This document shows positions 1-13,400 of a DNA stretch of 64,000 bases, piece after piece. Source of the DNA: Atriophallophorus winterbourni (Eukaryota > Platyhelminthes > Trematoda > Plagiorchiida > Microphallidae). The stretch covers positions 124,001 to 188,000 of the forward strand of contig JACCGJ010018343.1 in assembly GCA_013407085.1 (NCBI GenBank), given 5' to 3'. Made by a program: the position numbers and the translations under genes. The first letter of the stretch is position 1. Every line of letters starts with the position of its first letter. The notes under the pieces were generated by a model that was not told the origin of the DNA, did no database searches, and saw only the letters and a list, made by a program, of their open reading frames with translations.

Positions 1-1953
1 TCCGAGCACGGATCCCTGTGGAACACCGCTAGTGACGTCGATTTCCTTCGATAGTATACCGTCAACTCGAACCCGTATATGTCTTTTGCTGAGATAGTCT
101 CGCAGCAAGTCATACAGTCCTCCAGCAATACCGTGTTTCTTTAGCTTGTTCAGCAGTAAGTTGTGATCAACTCTGTCAAAAGCTTTAGAAATGTCTAAGT
201 AGCATGCATGAATACTGCCTCCGGCGTCCACTACACTAGTCCAGTCGTCCAAACATGTCAGCAAATTAGTTAGACAAGAGCGGTTTCTGCGAAATCCGTG
301 CTGGGCAATTGTCAAGAGTCCGTTCGATTCCAGGTGGCGCACTACTTCTGCAGTGATTATGCGCTCAAAAACCTTCAAAACTGAAGACAGCAATGTCACA
401 GGCCTGTAATTATTTACTTCAGAACGGCATCCACTTTTGTAAATTGGTGTAATTATTCCCAGCTTCCAATCAATTGGTACCATTCCGACTTGAAGCAATT
501 CGCTAAACAGACGAGATAAAGGTCCCGAGAGCTGCGCATGACAGCTTTTGAGGAGCTTCGGTGAAATTTCGTCTGGTCCCGGAGATTTCTTTGCGTTTAA
601 CTTTCTTAAGTGCTGCGCAACCACCATCGGAGTAATTATTATTTCACTCAGAGTGGGACGATCATATCGAATGCTTGGTTCCTGTTCGTGCTCTGCGGAT
701 TTCGGTGCAAATACTCCAGCATAAAAGTCTGCTAACAAATCAGCGGTTTGTTCAACGGATTCTGTGAAGCCGGACGAAGTTTTCAGGGCAAAGACTCCTG
801 GTTTAATATTTGTTCTATCGTTTACAAGTCTATACAAGAGCTTCGGATTCTGGTGCATCTGAGTAATCAATTGCGATTGGAACTCTTGTTTATCATCTCG
901 AATTAAGCTGATAACTTTGTTTCTCAGTCGTGTAAATTGTGCCCAAGAATCAGCTGTGTTGGTAGCCTTGTGAAACTCCCACGCTACTGCCCTTTGTTTC
1001 ATCCACTTTTTGGTCCTGCTACGTAGCTTAAATTTGTTACGTCGAGGATTTTTCTTCGGGACGAGGTTTGAATGTTTCTCTAATATAAGTTTCAGGTGTT
1101 GTAGGAGAGAGCGCCAATGACTGTCTGAATCGGAATAATCCAACTGTATGAGACTAATGCTTTGAAGCTCTGCACAAAGGGTACGGTAGTTTACCTTTCT
1201 GAAGCATTTCATTCCGTCAAATTTGCGCCTAGCACTACAAACGTAGTAGAATTCTAGGACAACGTGGTCGCTCCGTCCGATCGGCGGTTTATAGATGATA
1301 GTTTCTACAGCGGTAGGATCAGATGTAAGTATCAAGTCCAAGGTAGACGGCCTGTCAGCTCCCCTCATACGAGTAAATCCTTTAACGTGGTTATAGAGGG
1401 TTGTGTAGTCCAAGACTGCTCGAAGCTCGTGTTCAAATGTCTCTGGTGGATGATCATCACGGTTATATAGCTGAAGAAGGTTGAAGTCTCCCATTATCAA
1501 AATTTGAGTGTTATATCGCGTTGTTACATATTGCAAAGCAGTAATCAGTTTATTGTTCAGGTCGAGGTTCGCGGTTGGAGAACGGTAAATCACTCCAATA
1601 ACGCACTGGTCACCAGAAGTAAGAGTTATAGAACACCAAAGCGTGTCGGGTATATCCAGATTTTGGTCATTCATAACTCTGCAAATAAATGATTGTTTGC
1701 AGTAGAGTGCTGCTCCTCCGCCATCACTCAAACGGTCACGTCGAAATAAAGTCATGCTTGGTAAAGAGAGTTCTAGATCAGAAAACGAGGTAGTGAACCA
1801 CGTTTCTGTTATGGCAACTATGTCTGGGTTCGATTCATCACAAATCTCGGAGAGTTCGTGCAGCTTATTGATCAGGCTGTTTGCGTTCGTATAGATGCAC
1901 TTTCCACACTCTGATTGGCCAATAATGTTGGACAAGGTTAACGTATTGATGAT
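1..1953 (-). mobile_element. CR1-type non-LTR retrotransposon, ORF2 (EN-RT), partial
   Basis: Read on the minus strand, the frame is open without a stop from 1953 (just after a TAA at 1956-1954) to the window edge, about 650 codons. It encodes an apurinic-type endonuclease followed by the first half of a reverse transcriptase. Visible motifs in order are VAITETWF, MGDFNLLQ, GRSDHVV (endonuclease), KKSPGPDEISPKLL, NYRPVTLLSS, QHGFRRNRSCLTNLL, LDISKAFDRVDH and GVPQGSVLG (RT). The FADD catalytic motif would lie beyond the left edge. There is no convincing ATG at the N-terminal end, so ORF1 and the start of ORF2 are missing or frameshifted. The unbroken frame suggests a young insertion, in contrast to every other retroelement in the window. 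It is closely related to the sense copy at 31680-36220. Confidence 0.93.
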
Positions 1954-2244
1954 TTAAAGTTGTCATGTTTATAAACCGAACGCCAACTCTAGAATGTCAA
2001 TTCCGTTGCCATGACCATTTTCTATATCTTCGAATGTCTTCGTGTTGATGCACCCCGTTTGATTTACATCAGATGTAGAAGTACACAATTAGTGTGTAAC
2101 GGAGATTGCCTTATATAATAATTCGAAATACGTGGGTTACAGTGGTTGAAACATAAATGCAATGATTTGGAATTGTCAAACAGGACAATCAGAAACAGTG
2201 TATTTCATTGAATATCAAATAACTAATACATAAGATACATACAA

Positions 2245-3870
2245 GATTTCGAACAAGCAGTTTTCAGCTTAACCAGAAGTTGCGGCCTTACATAGCCAGT
2301 CTGGAATGACCACCAATGCAACTGGCACCCCGAATGTTCTCGTAAATTATTATGCTGTTTAGTCCGAAGGAAAGCGTGGATATACGACTGGATGCAGAAG
2401 TAAAGCATTATGTACCATAGAAGATGTTTTGGGAACTCTGCTATCGTTGAATCACATGGCTGTTATAAAATTACACCAAATATACTCAAGCATTGTGGAA
2501 CTTTGACTGAGTTATTCAGCGAATTACTGTCCAATAGTGTCATATCGGTGGACTGTATATCGTGTATAATATCTTTAATTTTCAAAAGCGGAGCGCATGC
2601 AGAGCCCGCGAATTACAGACCTGTTACGCTGCTGTCCGCCGTCTCCGAGATGCACGAAAGGATAATGGTGAAAAAACTTCGGCTATTTTTGGGAGCGCAA
2701 CTCAGTTTTAGAAACGGATACTCTTGCCTTACTAACCTCCTCCTTCATTTGACGAACGGTCACTAGCATTAGATATTAAGATATTATTAGATATTATTAG
2801 ATTATTAGATATTATTAGATATTAGATATACTATTAAGATGGCATTAAGGATGCCATCAATGTATGTTACCTCAATATGTCAAAAGCATTTGAGTGCGTA
2901 AACCACTGTATTCTGTGTCAGAAGCTGGAAAGTTGTGGTATCACCTGGTTAGAAAATTATCTGACTGATTGGCTTGCTCAATTATCAGTGGATGGTGCTT
3001 TGTGAAAATCCATAGCCGTGACGAGTGGAGTGCCTCAAGGATCTGTCCCCGGACCTATGCGCTGCACACTTTGCGCCAATGGCATACAGGCTCTCATTAA
3101 ATGTTATGCGGTTCTGTTTGCAGGTGATATAATAGTGTGGTTTAGGATAAATTAGCCAGATGACTGCGAAGTTCTTCAGAAGGAGCGGACAACCTCAATG
3201 CTTGGTCCCTAAAAATTGTCTATTTTTCAATTTTCAAAAGTTTCACATGTTAAGCCATGAATAAAATCTGGAGTTACAATACTTTATTGGTACACACAGC
3301 CTCTCGTGGACCATGGAGAGAAGGGACTTACTTATGTTTTCAAGACAATGCAACTTCGTTAAACCGCAAAACAACAAAAATTCTCACTCGTGAAGAGAAT
3401 TTTCGGTTTGTTCCGGAAAATATAATTCATTGCATAATAACTGCGTACATCAAACTCATGATGGAATAGGCAGTTCAAGTATGGTCGCTATGGCTTAAAC
3501 AAAATGTTGTGGACTTTGCATAGATTATACAATCGAGCTATCAAACCTGCTGGCGGACTCAGCCGGAAATTATACAATAAGCGAATCAAAATCTTGAATT
3601 TATTCGATTATCCACGCCGTCGTCTCCCAGGTGATTTGATTTTGGTTCACAATATTATGAATAACGCAAATCATCCTATAACATGCTTATTTAATAGACG
3701 TGGTTCGCACAAGACAAGAGCTCACACGTTGACTCTAACTGTACCACATTCGCGACTCAACTGTAGACGACATTTTTCCGGTCTTCGGGAGATAGCTTGA
3801 TGTCATTTGACCCTTACCCCATGCATCGACGAAAACCATACATCTTGACCCCACGGATCTCGATGTTTCA
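2245..3870 (+). mobile_element. CR1-like retrotransposon remnant (left copy)
   Basis: This is a decayed reverse transcriptase on the plus strand. NYRPVTLLSAVSEMHER is read near 2613, then the fingers/palm region (GYSCLTNLLLHL), a GVPQGSVPG-like segment near 3030, and a C-terminal portion around 3504-3800 (LHRLYNRAIKPAGGLSRKL, then a PHSRLNCRRHFSG-like end). Stops and frameshifts break it throughout. The same remnant lies at 56395-58030, so it inserted before the segmental duplication that also copied the neighbouring exons. Confidence 0.8.
2766..2835. repeat. Short tandem repeat, attagatatt-like units
   Basis: About 70 bases consist of imperfect repeats of 'ttagatatta' inside the CR1 remnant. 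The duplicate at about 56960 has a single 'cattagatgttgag' at the same place, so the array grew after the duplication in this copy only. Confidence 0.85.
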
Positions 3871-4145
3871 TCCCACCTATAGTAAAATAATTCTGCCATA
3901 TGGATCTGTAACTGATTATTGAGCTTCTAGGTGAGCAAACAAATTTCGTTTTTGTTATTTTTAGTTCCCAAATTAATCTGCGTATTTTGTAAAGCTATAT
4001 GTTTTTTGACCACTTACTGTTATCACTCGTTAATTTTCGCCGCTACCCGCCGAATTGAAATCCAAATATATTTTTTCTTTAAGGGTGTTATAAATAGCAT
4101 TGTAAAATATTTTCCTTATGCATGTTTCATAATTTCCACAAACAG

Positions 4146-4403
4146 GCCGTTTTGACTGCGAGAAATTGGTATGGATCTTCAACTTTAACAAGTATAGGTT
4201 ATTCGAGTGAGCTAAAAACAACGTATCAAATGAAGCCACCGACTATTATTTGGACCACGGCCAGCCATGTTCTACTCAAGTGGGATAAACCGAACATTGA
4301 TTTGCTGGAAGCGCAAATTCATGGGTGGTTTACAGGATATCTACTCACCTGGTGTCCCCTCGTCTCGGAAACGTTAGCGTGCAGGTCGGCTGAACAGCAG
4401 GTG
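4146..4403 (+). CDS. Gene A exon: FN3 boundary, WDKP strand
   Basis: The acceptor is ccacaaacag and the phase is 0 at both ends. It reads AVLTARNWYGSSTLT, then PPTIIWTTASHVLLKWDKP and a GYLLTWCPL strand. It holds the end of one FN3-like domain and the start of the next. The donor is either CAG|gtggta (4400) or, better, CAGGTG|gtacgt (4403). Length is 258, the same as its duplicate at 58600-58857. Confidence 0.88.
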
Positions 4404-7400
4404 GTACGTTGCATCGAACATTATCTCTATGCGCTTCATGTCGATCACTCTAATTTCCCGTGTTTATTTTGTAGACTTTCTTGTTACCCAATCCCTCAAA
4501 AACGGCGAAGATCATTGACTATTCTTCCCTAGATGTTTCAAGATGTTTGACAGGTGAAAAGTTGGATATTATCAACGTTCTTCGTTCCATGAGCAGCCCC
4601 ATCGCTGTACAAGATCACAATCACTTCGCGCTTGTCAGTGGCTTGTCGTGGAATACACATATCAAGTTCCAAACGAGTGTAATTAATTATAAGTACCATG
4701 GGATTCCTAGGTGAGTGGAGCCTATTCTTTCGTTATGGACGTTCACATAAATTGAATCCGAAAGCGATTTTAAATACTGAACTTAAGATACTTACTTATA
4801 TGAACTGCTTGCTTGCTATGCAAATAATTTCAATCTTAACAAAAAGACAGTACTTAATTGGGTGTTATAACCCGATACACTCTTAGTATTTGGAGTCAGA
4901 AATAAAATTGATTTCTACTTTGAGAATCGGTCATTCAAATTTAAATTGAACAAAGTAATGTGTTGCTCACATCCCCATCCCTTCTGTGTCTGAAAATCGT
5001 GGTTCGTTGTACGAACCCTATATAACAGTTGGCATACAAGTATAACCTTATTTAAATTGAACATGTTTTTGGTAATTGGTCCAGCAATAAACCACCCCGT
5101 TTCACAGTCACTTGAAGATTACGTCTCAATTCATATCTGAGGTCAACCTATTTAGCGCAAATCGCTTTAACCCACAAATCCCACAACACACGCGAAAGCA
5201 GATAGGTCAATAACGTTTCATTTCGCATACGACAAAGTACAAAGTTATTGTCGTTTAGAGCAATTTAATGTAATCCTAAAACCCGGGTTGGGATTGTCAT
5301 TCTGGGTCGTTCCGGCATTTGTTGCTTTTATGTTGTGCCAGTGGATGGAAAAATGGAATGCTTTCTTGTAATAAAATTTGTGTTTTAAATCTACGCATGT
5401 ATGTTATACATATTTCATGATTGGGCTATGTTTTAAATAGCTATGGATTTATTCAATTCATGCCCTTATTTTGTGTTATTTGGTAAGTTGATTGCCTTAT
5501 CCCTCATAGAATTTCCCTATCTAATTTTTTACTCCTAAATTCGACATGGATATCTAAATTACATTAACCGTTTACAAGTTTTTGATAAAATTATTTCAAA
5601 GTATTTAACCATTCGTATTTGTTTTCTGACACAGTGAGGATGTGACGTTCAAGACTCTCAATCCAATGCCAAATTTTCAGGCAGTGCAGATTGGACGAAA
5701 TTTTGTCAAGGTCGCTTGGTCAAATCCTGGTGTCGGATATACACATTATTATCTTGATATCGTCAAAGGTTTGTTTCAATTGATCCGACAGATTTTTGGT
5801 AAAGCTACAAAATGTTATACTCCATGCAGTACACAAATTCGATTAGATGTGAATAAAAAGATTAATTTTTCAACAGTGCAAGTAAAAGAAGTAAGATCTT
5901 CGAAGTGATATGATGTATGCAGCTTTATTGCTTCGTTATTGCGCTCCAACGATTTTAAAACATAAAATAATTTGTGTTGAAGTTATATGGACGTTTACTT
6001 CAGCGTTGTACTCCGAGATTCACAAAGCTTCAATCCTTTGTATACCGCATATCAAATAGATGTTGTTGTAGTTGACCTCATTCAGATGGTATCGACCACG
6101 GATTGACATAACAAGCGCATGACGGTCCATCCTCCACAACGAACTCGTAGAGTAAATGTCAAAAGTTTTCACGACTTTATGATAACGACTATATTCCGCA
6201 AATGCATTTTACTCAAAAGTCGACTTCCTGATTTGAACTCACAATATAGTAGATAATTTGGAATACGACCATTTATCACTATGCACACGTTATCTCAGCC
6301 AGCGTAGGCGGTGCAGTCGCAGTTGGGTGAACATGCTCTGTAGACCAGCTTTGGGAAGCCCTCTAGAATTCGTTACTTGGTTCATCCACGATATGTTCAA
6401 GAGGCGACGGAAGCTTCGTAAATGAAGAACATTCATGTGCTGCGTGGATAGGGTATCATTCACTGGCGTACGGTAGAGAATTTACTACGCTCGCGTAATA
6501 CACCGACATCTTTGTCTTCACTGTCAACTTGCACTTTCCCAAACACGAGAGACCAATTGGTTAAACTGACTGCTTTAACAGTAATGAAAGGTGAAATAGA
6601 TGAAAAATACGATCATTAATATTTCAAAATGGCAAGTAAAACTGATAAGATTTTAACTGACGTGATTTATACAACAACATTCTTTTGTAAATCTACTCCG
6701 ATTGATTATAATACATAAAACTCATGGGGATTGAAATTGTAAATATGATTAAACAACCTCATACTACAATGGATTACAAGCGCACCTGGTTTTCCAATCT
6801 TTCACTGGTTCAAGCGCATGCGAATCCTAATCCTACTGTCCTTACCTGAGGAGTGGAAACAGTACAAAACCGGTCGTGGTGTGTGTGATGAAAATGCATG
6901 CAAATGAATATTCTAGCTTTCATATTCTTTACTGCAAACGTTTTTTTTATCTCAAGTGCGGTCTACTCAACGGCCAACTTCCCGATTTCATCTCATTGTA
7001 AATTAAATCTTTTGGAATACGACCATTTCACATTCTGTAAACGTGACTTAGCCAACGTAGGCTACGTCATGTTGAGTGAAAATGTTCAGTACATGATTTC
7101 TCAAAAATCGATGCGGACACAAATAGATAAAGCAATGAATTTTATGTCAAAATGTTTAGTAATTTGCTTATTTACATGCATCTCCGTGACACACACACAG
7201 ACCGGCTTCGTGCTGTTTACACTCATCGGACAGTACGATCAAGATTCGCTTGCACAAAAGAATGAAAATACACGAAACTTCGACATCGTCACCCCTGTGT
7301 TACTCTTCCAGTTTTATATGGCATCAAATTCACCCATGAAGCAAAACATTCAAATGTTAATTTCGTTTATCCAGGAATTGCACAAAACAAGAGAATGCCG

Positions 7401-10400
7401 ATCCGTCAAACGTGTTTTACACGCTGTTGCGAAGCAGCGAACGTGAACAAATTTTATCGCGTATCTAGCATTAATCGTGCGTCAATCGATCTGTCTTGAT
7501 TTACTTCTTATCATTGATCCAAGTGTATGTGCGTTCTCGACCGCATTCTTGCATTGAGAGTTGTGCTAAATTGATCACACACAGCTTGAGTTCAGACGTT
7601 TGTGTTCTGGCTTAGTGAGCCATAAGACGCGCAGGACAAAAACAGTAAACAAGCATGCCATTTACTGGTAAATCTAGTTAGCACAAGCAGTCCTAATCCT
7701 AACATTCCCGGTTGTCACTTCAATCGGTTACGTGCAACCGGGGCTCGTCTGACCGAATTTGCCCCATTGCATATTGTTCAATAAACTTTGACATTCCATC
7801 TAATACTGCATCCAAATAGGTGGTCACTCGAGCACTGATAAGATTTCTCTGAAAGACGAAGTCTTGCGAGTTTCCCGTTGATGTTATAGGTCGTTTCGGT
7901 GGTTCTTGCTCTAATGATGTACCGAAGAGTGATGTTATACGTATCAGCCAAGAGCTCAAAATTAGTTATGTTCGGTAGAGTAAATCACATCTTTGCATTA
8001 TCATTTACTTCACAGTAGCACCACTGCAACCGTCAGGTGCTCGTACGTTCTCGTTGAAAACATTCAAGCTCGAGGACAAGGATGAAAGTTTCGCGTGGAT
8101 AACCAGCTTGCAAGGAGGAAGAACTTACTACTTGTCTCTTAGAATGTATGCTGGAAATGAAGTACTCTATGGCGGAACTATAGAAGTTCAAACTACAAAC
8201 CATCGTGATGGTATGTTCCCAGTGTTTGTTCAAATTAAGTAATTTTGCTTTTGAATGCTTTGGATGATATTTTACATACTGTGCAGAAATTCACAAAAAA
8301 ACTGGAATAATATTGCCACGCATGATATTCATCAACACGTTGCCTGGAAAATACTCGATTGATAAAATAACTGTCCAGTTTTCATAAAGTGGAGTCGTAT
8401 GTTTGGTGTGATATAAATACATGACTATATAGAAAATTTATTAATCCGGTGGGTTTGACTCATCTGCATGTGTGTGCACACATTTGATTGAAGAATTTGT
8501 TCGTGCCAAACCTATCCAACATTGGCTTACAAGTTCAGAACTTGTTTACCATTTTACACTGATTCATGTCATGCGGATCATTATTGTATTGCCCCAATCT
8601 AATGAGTGCAAACCATATGAAAACGGTCGTTGGGTGTGTGTTTGATGAAAACGCATGTAAATGAGGATGTTTTTGCATTACCGTGGGTTCAACACCATCT
8701 ACATTGCTCATGTTGGTCGTACTGACCTTATCTAATATTGGCAAAAAGTGCACATATTGCCCTTGTATTGGTATAACTTCAATTACTTAGAAACCTTGCT
8801 ATTTTGTCGTCTGTCATCACTGCTTCTTTACTCTTTTGCGGCAGATTATTTTGCAATTTTTCCAGCACATTAAGACAAGATATTTTAACATAAGCAGGAA
8901 ATTTTAGCACACACCTTCTGATCAACCGTCTTCCCATCCAGGACAATTTACACAATACTTCCATCTTCTTTAAAATAAACATGGATGTTGAATGGCATCA
9001 AACAAATAATCAGTATTATAGAATAATTCGTTATATCTTGAATTTGATCTATCGCAATCAATTTTCAATATTTTATCAATATTTTATCATCAATTATTCT
9101 CGGTTATTGCGTAAGGTTTATTCAGTCAGTTATAAATAATAAATAATATTCCTCGACATTTTTCAGTATTTTGGATTTCTTTTCTCAGTCATCAAACATT
9201 TATGTAATTTGCATCGATGAATGTAGATCCTTGTTCAATATATGGTTTTATTATACATTGTAGTGTATTACGATGTTAAGTCTCCTCTTGTTGGTGCATT
9301 CTCAATATGTTGTTGTTGGCCTCCGTCGCTTAATATCGCCCATGGCTGTACATCACAATCGCATGATGGTTTCATGCTCCGCCGCTTGTATGATGACTTA
9401 ACAGTCCGATCCGGGAGTGACACTCTCTCCCGCAGCGCTTACGGCGATAGGCAGCGCACGGCCGACAGGCGTCTCAATATTTAACGCCTAATTGAAAATG
9501 TTAATTACTAAATGTCACTTATTAAATTTCAATGACACATTTTAGCGCAATTACCAAGGCATGCTTCCCTTATCTAGAGCAATTCATCTGTCATCACTTA
9601 TATCTGACATCTTGATGCAAGTTACAAGGGATCATCCAAATTGCATAGATTTAACTTTTTACCAGATATTTCTGCACAGATCACCACATTAAAGGGGAGG
9701 AATTTGGAGCGATTCAGGTTTTTCTAAACCGTAAACGACAACCACAAATCACCAAATATTACGGTTTCGAGGAGAGCATGATTACAGCGACAGCAATATT
9801 AATAAACATGAGCAAATGGAGAGTTGCAACCGCAATCGAGTTATATGTAATTCGCCGAGTTCAAACTAACCCAACGTGCAGTGAGCTTTATGTGAATCGT
9901 TTGGTACGAAACCGATTGACAACCAGTAGAAACATGTTCAAGGCAGTGTTGTTTCAAATAATAGTTTCCATTACCGATTCTCTCACGCATCCGAAAAGCA
10001 TTCCTACTGCTAACACTAACAGACATTCGAGCGTCATGGATGAGCAATCACACTGCATCATTAAATAAACTCGATTCGATTTTCATAACTGTATTTCTCC
10101 TCGGACAAACCGGAAATGGTGCTAAAAACATCGTATGCATGGCATTCTCAAGAAAATTCATGACAATGTTTAACACATGCTGTTCGCGCTGTGACAGCCG
10201 TAAAGCAAACGTCAAATCTGACGCATAAAGTAAAAACTACATACAGATGTTAGATTTAGGCTATCTCCTCAATTCAGAGCGGATTTTAATAACTCTTGTT
10301 CATTATTATACTATCATATTTGTAAGCTACATGCCGCTAGGTTTGAGGTAGTCATGTTTGAACTATTAACCTATCAATCATGAGTGTGTCAGCTCATTGA

Positions 10401-13400
10401 CTTTAGCGTTAATATAGAGAAGCAGATCAACCTGTACAGGTTGGGTCACGTTTTGCAGATGTCGGGCGATCCACTTTCAAAAGAGGTTCCTTTTCCGACG
10501 CCACACTCTGATTGACGTAATTCTCTTGGTGGCCAAACCGTCACATGGCATAGGCTGCTTACAATCCCTTTCTAGTAGTCTTTCGGTTCCAAGGTTGTCA
10601 AGGCCGAAGCTGTTCTGGGGATAACCTAGCAATTTCAGAAATGCCCTAATACGGGTACGTCTCACATAGTTTCAGACAAGCAAGTCCAGCACCTGGCCTG
10701 CACGTGACGGCATCGCTGTCCAGACGTATCAGCCTTGCTGTTCCTTTTTCCAATGGTGCAGGTAATTATCCATATTGAACTGCCCTGGCGTACATCTAAA
10801 CGAACCAATTAAGAGGACACTCCTTTACGAATCTATGGATAATAACACGAAAAACAGCGGATACCGGTTAAAAGCTATGGCTTGAGTGGCGTAGAGCTAA
10901 GTGGCTGGGGCTGTTTTCGATGGTGGGATGGATTTTCAGGTTTTATTAAACGGCTTTCGCCCTCCGCAAGTTGGGCAGCCCCTATTCAATAAAATGCCAT
11001 CTCGACTCGGTCTGCTATCCTCATTGGATGCATATTGATTAGGACTTAACTGCCAAGCAGACTGTATTAGTCCACACCAGCGAAATGAATTACTAAACAG
11101 CAAAGTTCGGCTCCTGAACTGCAAACCTGGACCGTGCGGTCCATGCTCCCATGATTTTATTGCTACGTTTCAAATATCAGAGGCCTACGAAAATCAGATG
11201 CCATTAACAATGAGCTAAAAAGGCTGAAGGTCGACGTGACTGCCCTGAAAGAGGCGCGATTACCAGACACCGGTATGCTAACCGAATGTGCTTACATATT
11301 TTTGAAAGAAAGTGGTTCTGATGAGCCTCGGCTCCGTGGAGTTGGGTTTGCCGTGAGAAACAGCCTACTAAAAGCAGCAGAATCATGTAGCAGCGCAAGC
11401 AAAAGGATATGGACTCTAAATCTGAAGTGAATTACTGGTATCATTACGTTGGCCAACATTTATCCACCGACGCTCACTGTGAAGCCTTCTGAAAAAGACT
11501 CTTTTCATCATTAACTCACAACACTCCACAAAATCCTGCCACTAAAATCTGTGTTGTGGTATTGGGTGATTTCAATGCCAGAGTTGGTGCAAATTAAGAG
11601 TCTTGGTAAAACTGTCTTGGTAAAACCATTGAAAATGGACAACGTCTTTTAAAACTGTGCACATAGATCAGTGTTTTTGTCAGTAAAGCTTTCTTTTAAA
11701 CAAAACCACAACATAAATTCTCTTGGAAACACACTGGCTCAAAGCACTGACATCAGCTTTGTCTTATTCATTTTAGGCGCACTATTAAATTAAGCATACT
11801 CTTCACCAGATCATATCAAAGTGCTGACTGCGAAACTGACCATTCGCTGGTTTGAGGAATACTGATGTTCCCCCACACGAGATTTCACCGCAACCAAATG
11901 GTCTGCTTAGGCTAGGATAGACTTCACTTGAATGTGCTAACCTAATCTAGCTTCGCGATTCACAAAAGAGCCTCACTCGAATAAGCCTCAGAAAACTAGG
12001 CCGAGTCATCGTTTCTACTTACGGTCCGGAGAAACCTCGAACGAGCGACTGGTTCGATGCAAAGGAATTCTAAAATGACTGCTGTGTTGGATGATAAACG
12101 GTCATCATTCTTGAAGTTAAAGGTATGCCAACAGATGACAACTCAGGAAATATAAGAGCAGCTAGAAATAAGGTCTACCAGACTGCAAGATGCTTTGCAA
12201 ATGACTATTGGACTGCAATTAGCCCCAGTTTGCAAGATACTGGAAATTTTCACGGTATGTATAATGGGATCAAGATAGTCATCGCTACAAGCAAACTTAA
12301 AACGGCTCCTATTAAGTCTATTAGGGACAGCAGAGTTTTACCGCACGCACTTATAAATGTTGAGCGGTTGCCAACTCCCTCAACTCGTAATGTGCTCAAT
12401 AGGGCAATCGAACGCTTAGCGAATGAGAGTGCCCTTGGTGTCGAAGAAATTCCACGTGAGCTCATCCAATGCCGTAGAACAGCATTATTACAGCCTATTC
12501 ATCAAGGGGTTTCTCCAGTGCTGGAAGGATTAGTGTACAACAAGAGATGCGAGACACGAAAATCATCACGCTATTTACGGGTGATAGAGGGGGCTGCAAC
12601 AATTACAGTCGAATCTCTCTTCTGAATGCTGTAGGCAAATTGTTTGCTAAAGTCTTACAGATACGGATACAAATAGCAGCTGACAGTGTCTACTTTAAAT
12701 ATCAATGTGGGTTAAGCAGGGGAAGATCAACCATTGACATGATCTTCGAGCTGAGACAACTTCAAGATAAATGCTGATAACAGTGTATGACATTATACGC
12801 TGTTTTTTTTATTTAACGGAGGCTTTCAATTGCATATCTACTCTATGCTGAGTTGCAGTCCGTAAGTCGATCATTAGGTACAAAACGTTTGCAAATGAGA
12901 TATTAAAGCTCTTGGCATTGACCCTGCGAGTTCGGAAGAACTTGCTCTTGAGCACTCAAATGGAAGACATTCTGTAGTGCGTTGACTGAAAGTTGGGAAG
13001 GTGAGATACGGCTCTTGGCTGCAGAACGCAGATCACGCCGCCGGCGTGCAACTAACAACGATCAACCGAGTAATGCCTATCGCCACGAGCGCTGCAAAAG
13101 AGATTTGCCTCTCGAATCGAACTGTTTGGTCATTCGAGAAGCTGTGGAACATGATAAGCATCATGCGATTGTGATGTACATCCATGGTCGACATCAACCG
13201 TAGGAGGTTAATAACACTAGTGTTTACAGGATTTACCTATTTAGGAGAGAATTGTTTTTAATTCCTGTGTTTGACCAATGGGCGTTCTTTTGTGTCGGGG
13301 GATTCGTAGGTTAACGAGATCAACGTTTCACAACTTGACCTCAGAAAGTAATCGTGTAGGCATCGAAAATTGGGTGTGAAGCGCAAAGGGTTGTGTTGTG

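Larger units (their letters stand above)
2245..8821. repeat. Segmental duplication, left copy
   Basis: This stretch matches 56395-64000 in the same orientation, with many small substitutions and several indels. It carries the CR1 remnant, four exons of gene A, the introns between them and the RTE and MITE-like fragments in those introns. The match begins near 'gaacaagcagttttcag' and is still running at 8783-8821, where the right copy leaves the window. The left copy lacks about 180 bases of RTE sequence (near 6141) and about 400 bases (near 6930) that the right copy has. The right copy carries a solo LTR absent here. Confidence 0.92.

Noticed and set aside
6898..7446. 182-codon open frame on the plus strand
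   Set aside because: It runs across two inverted repeat arms and an antisense RTE scrap, and the duplicate region (61680-62600) does not keep the frame open.
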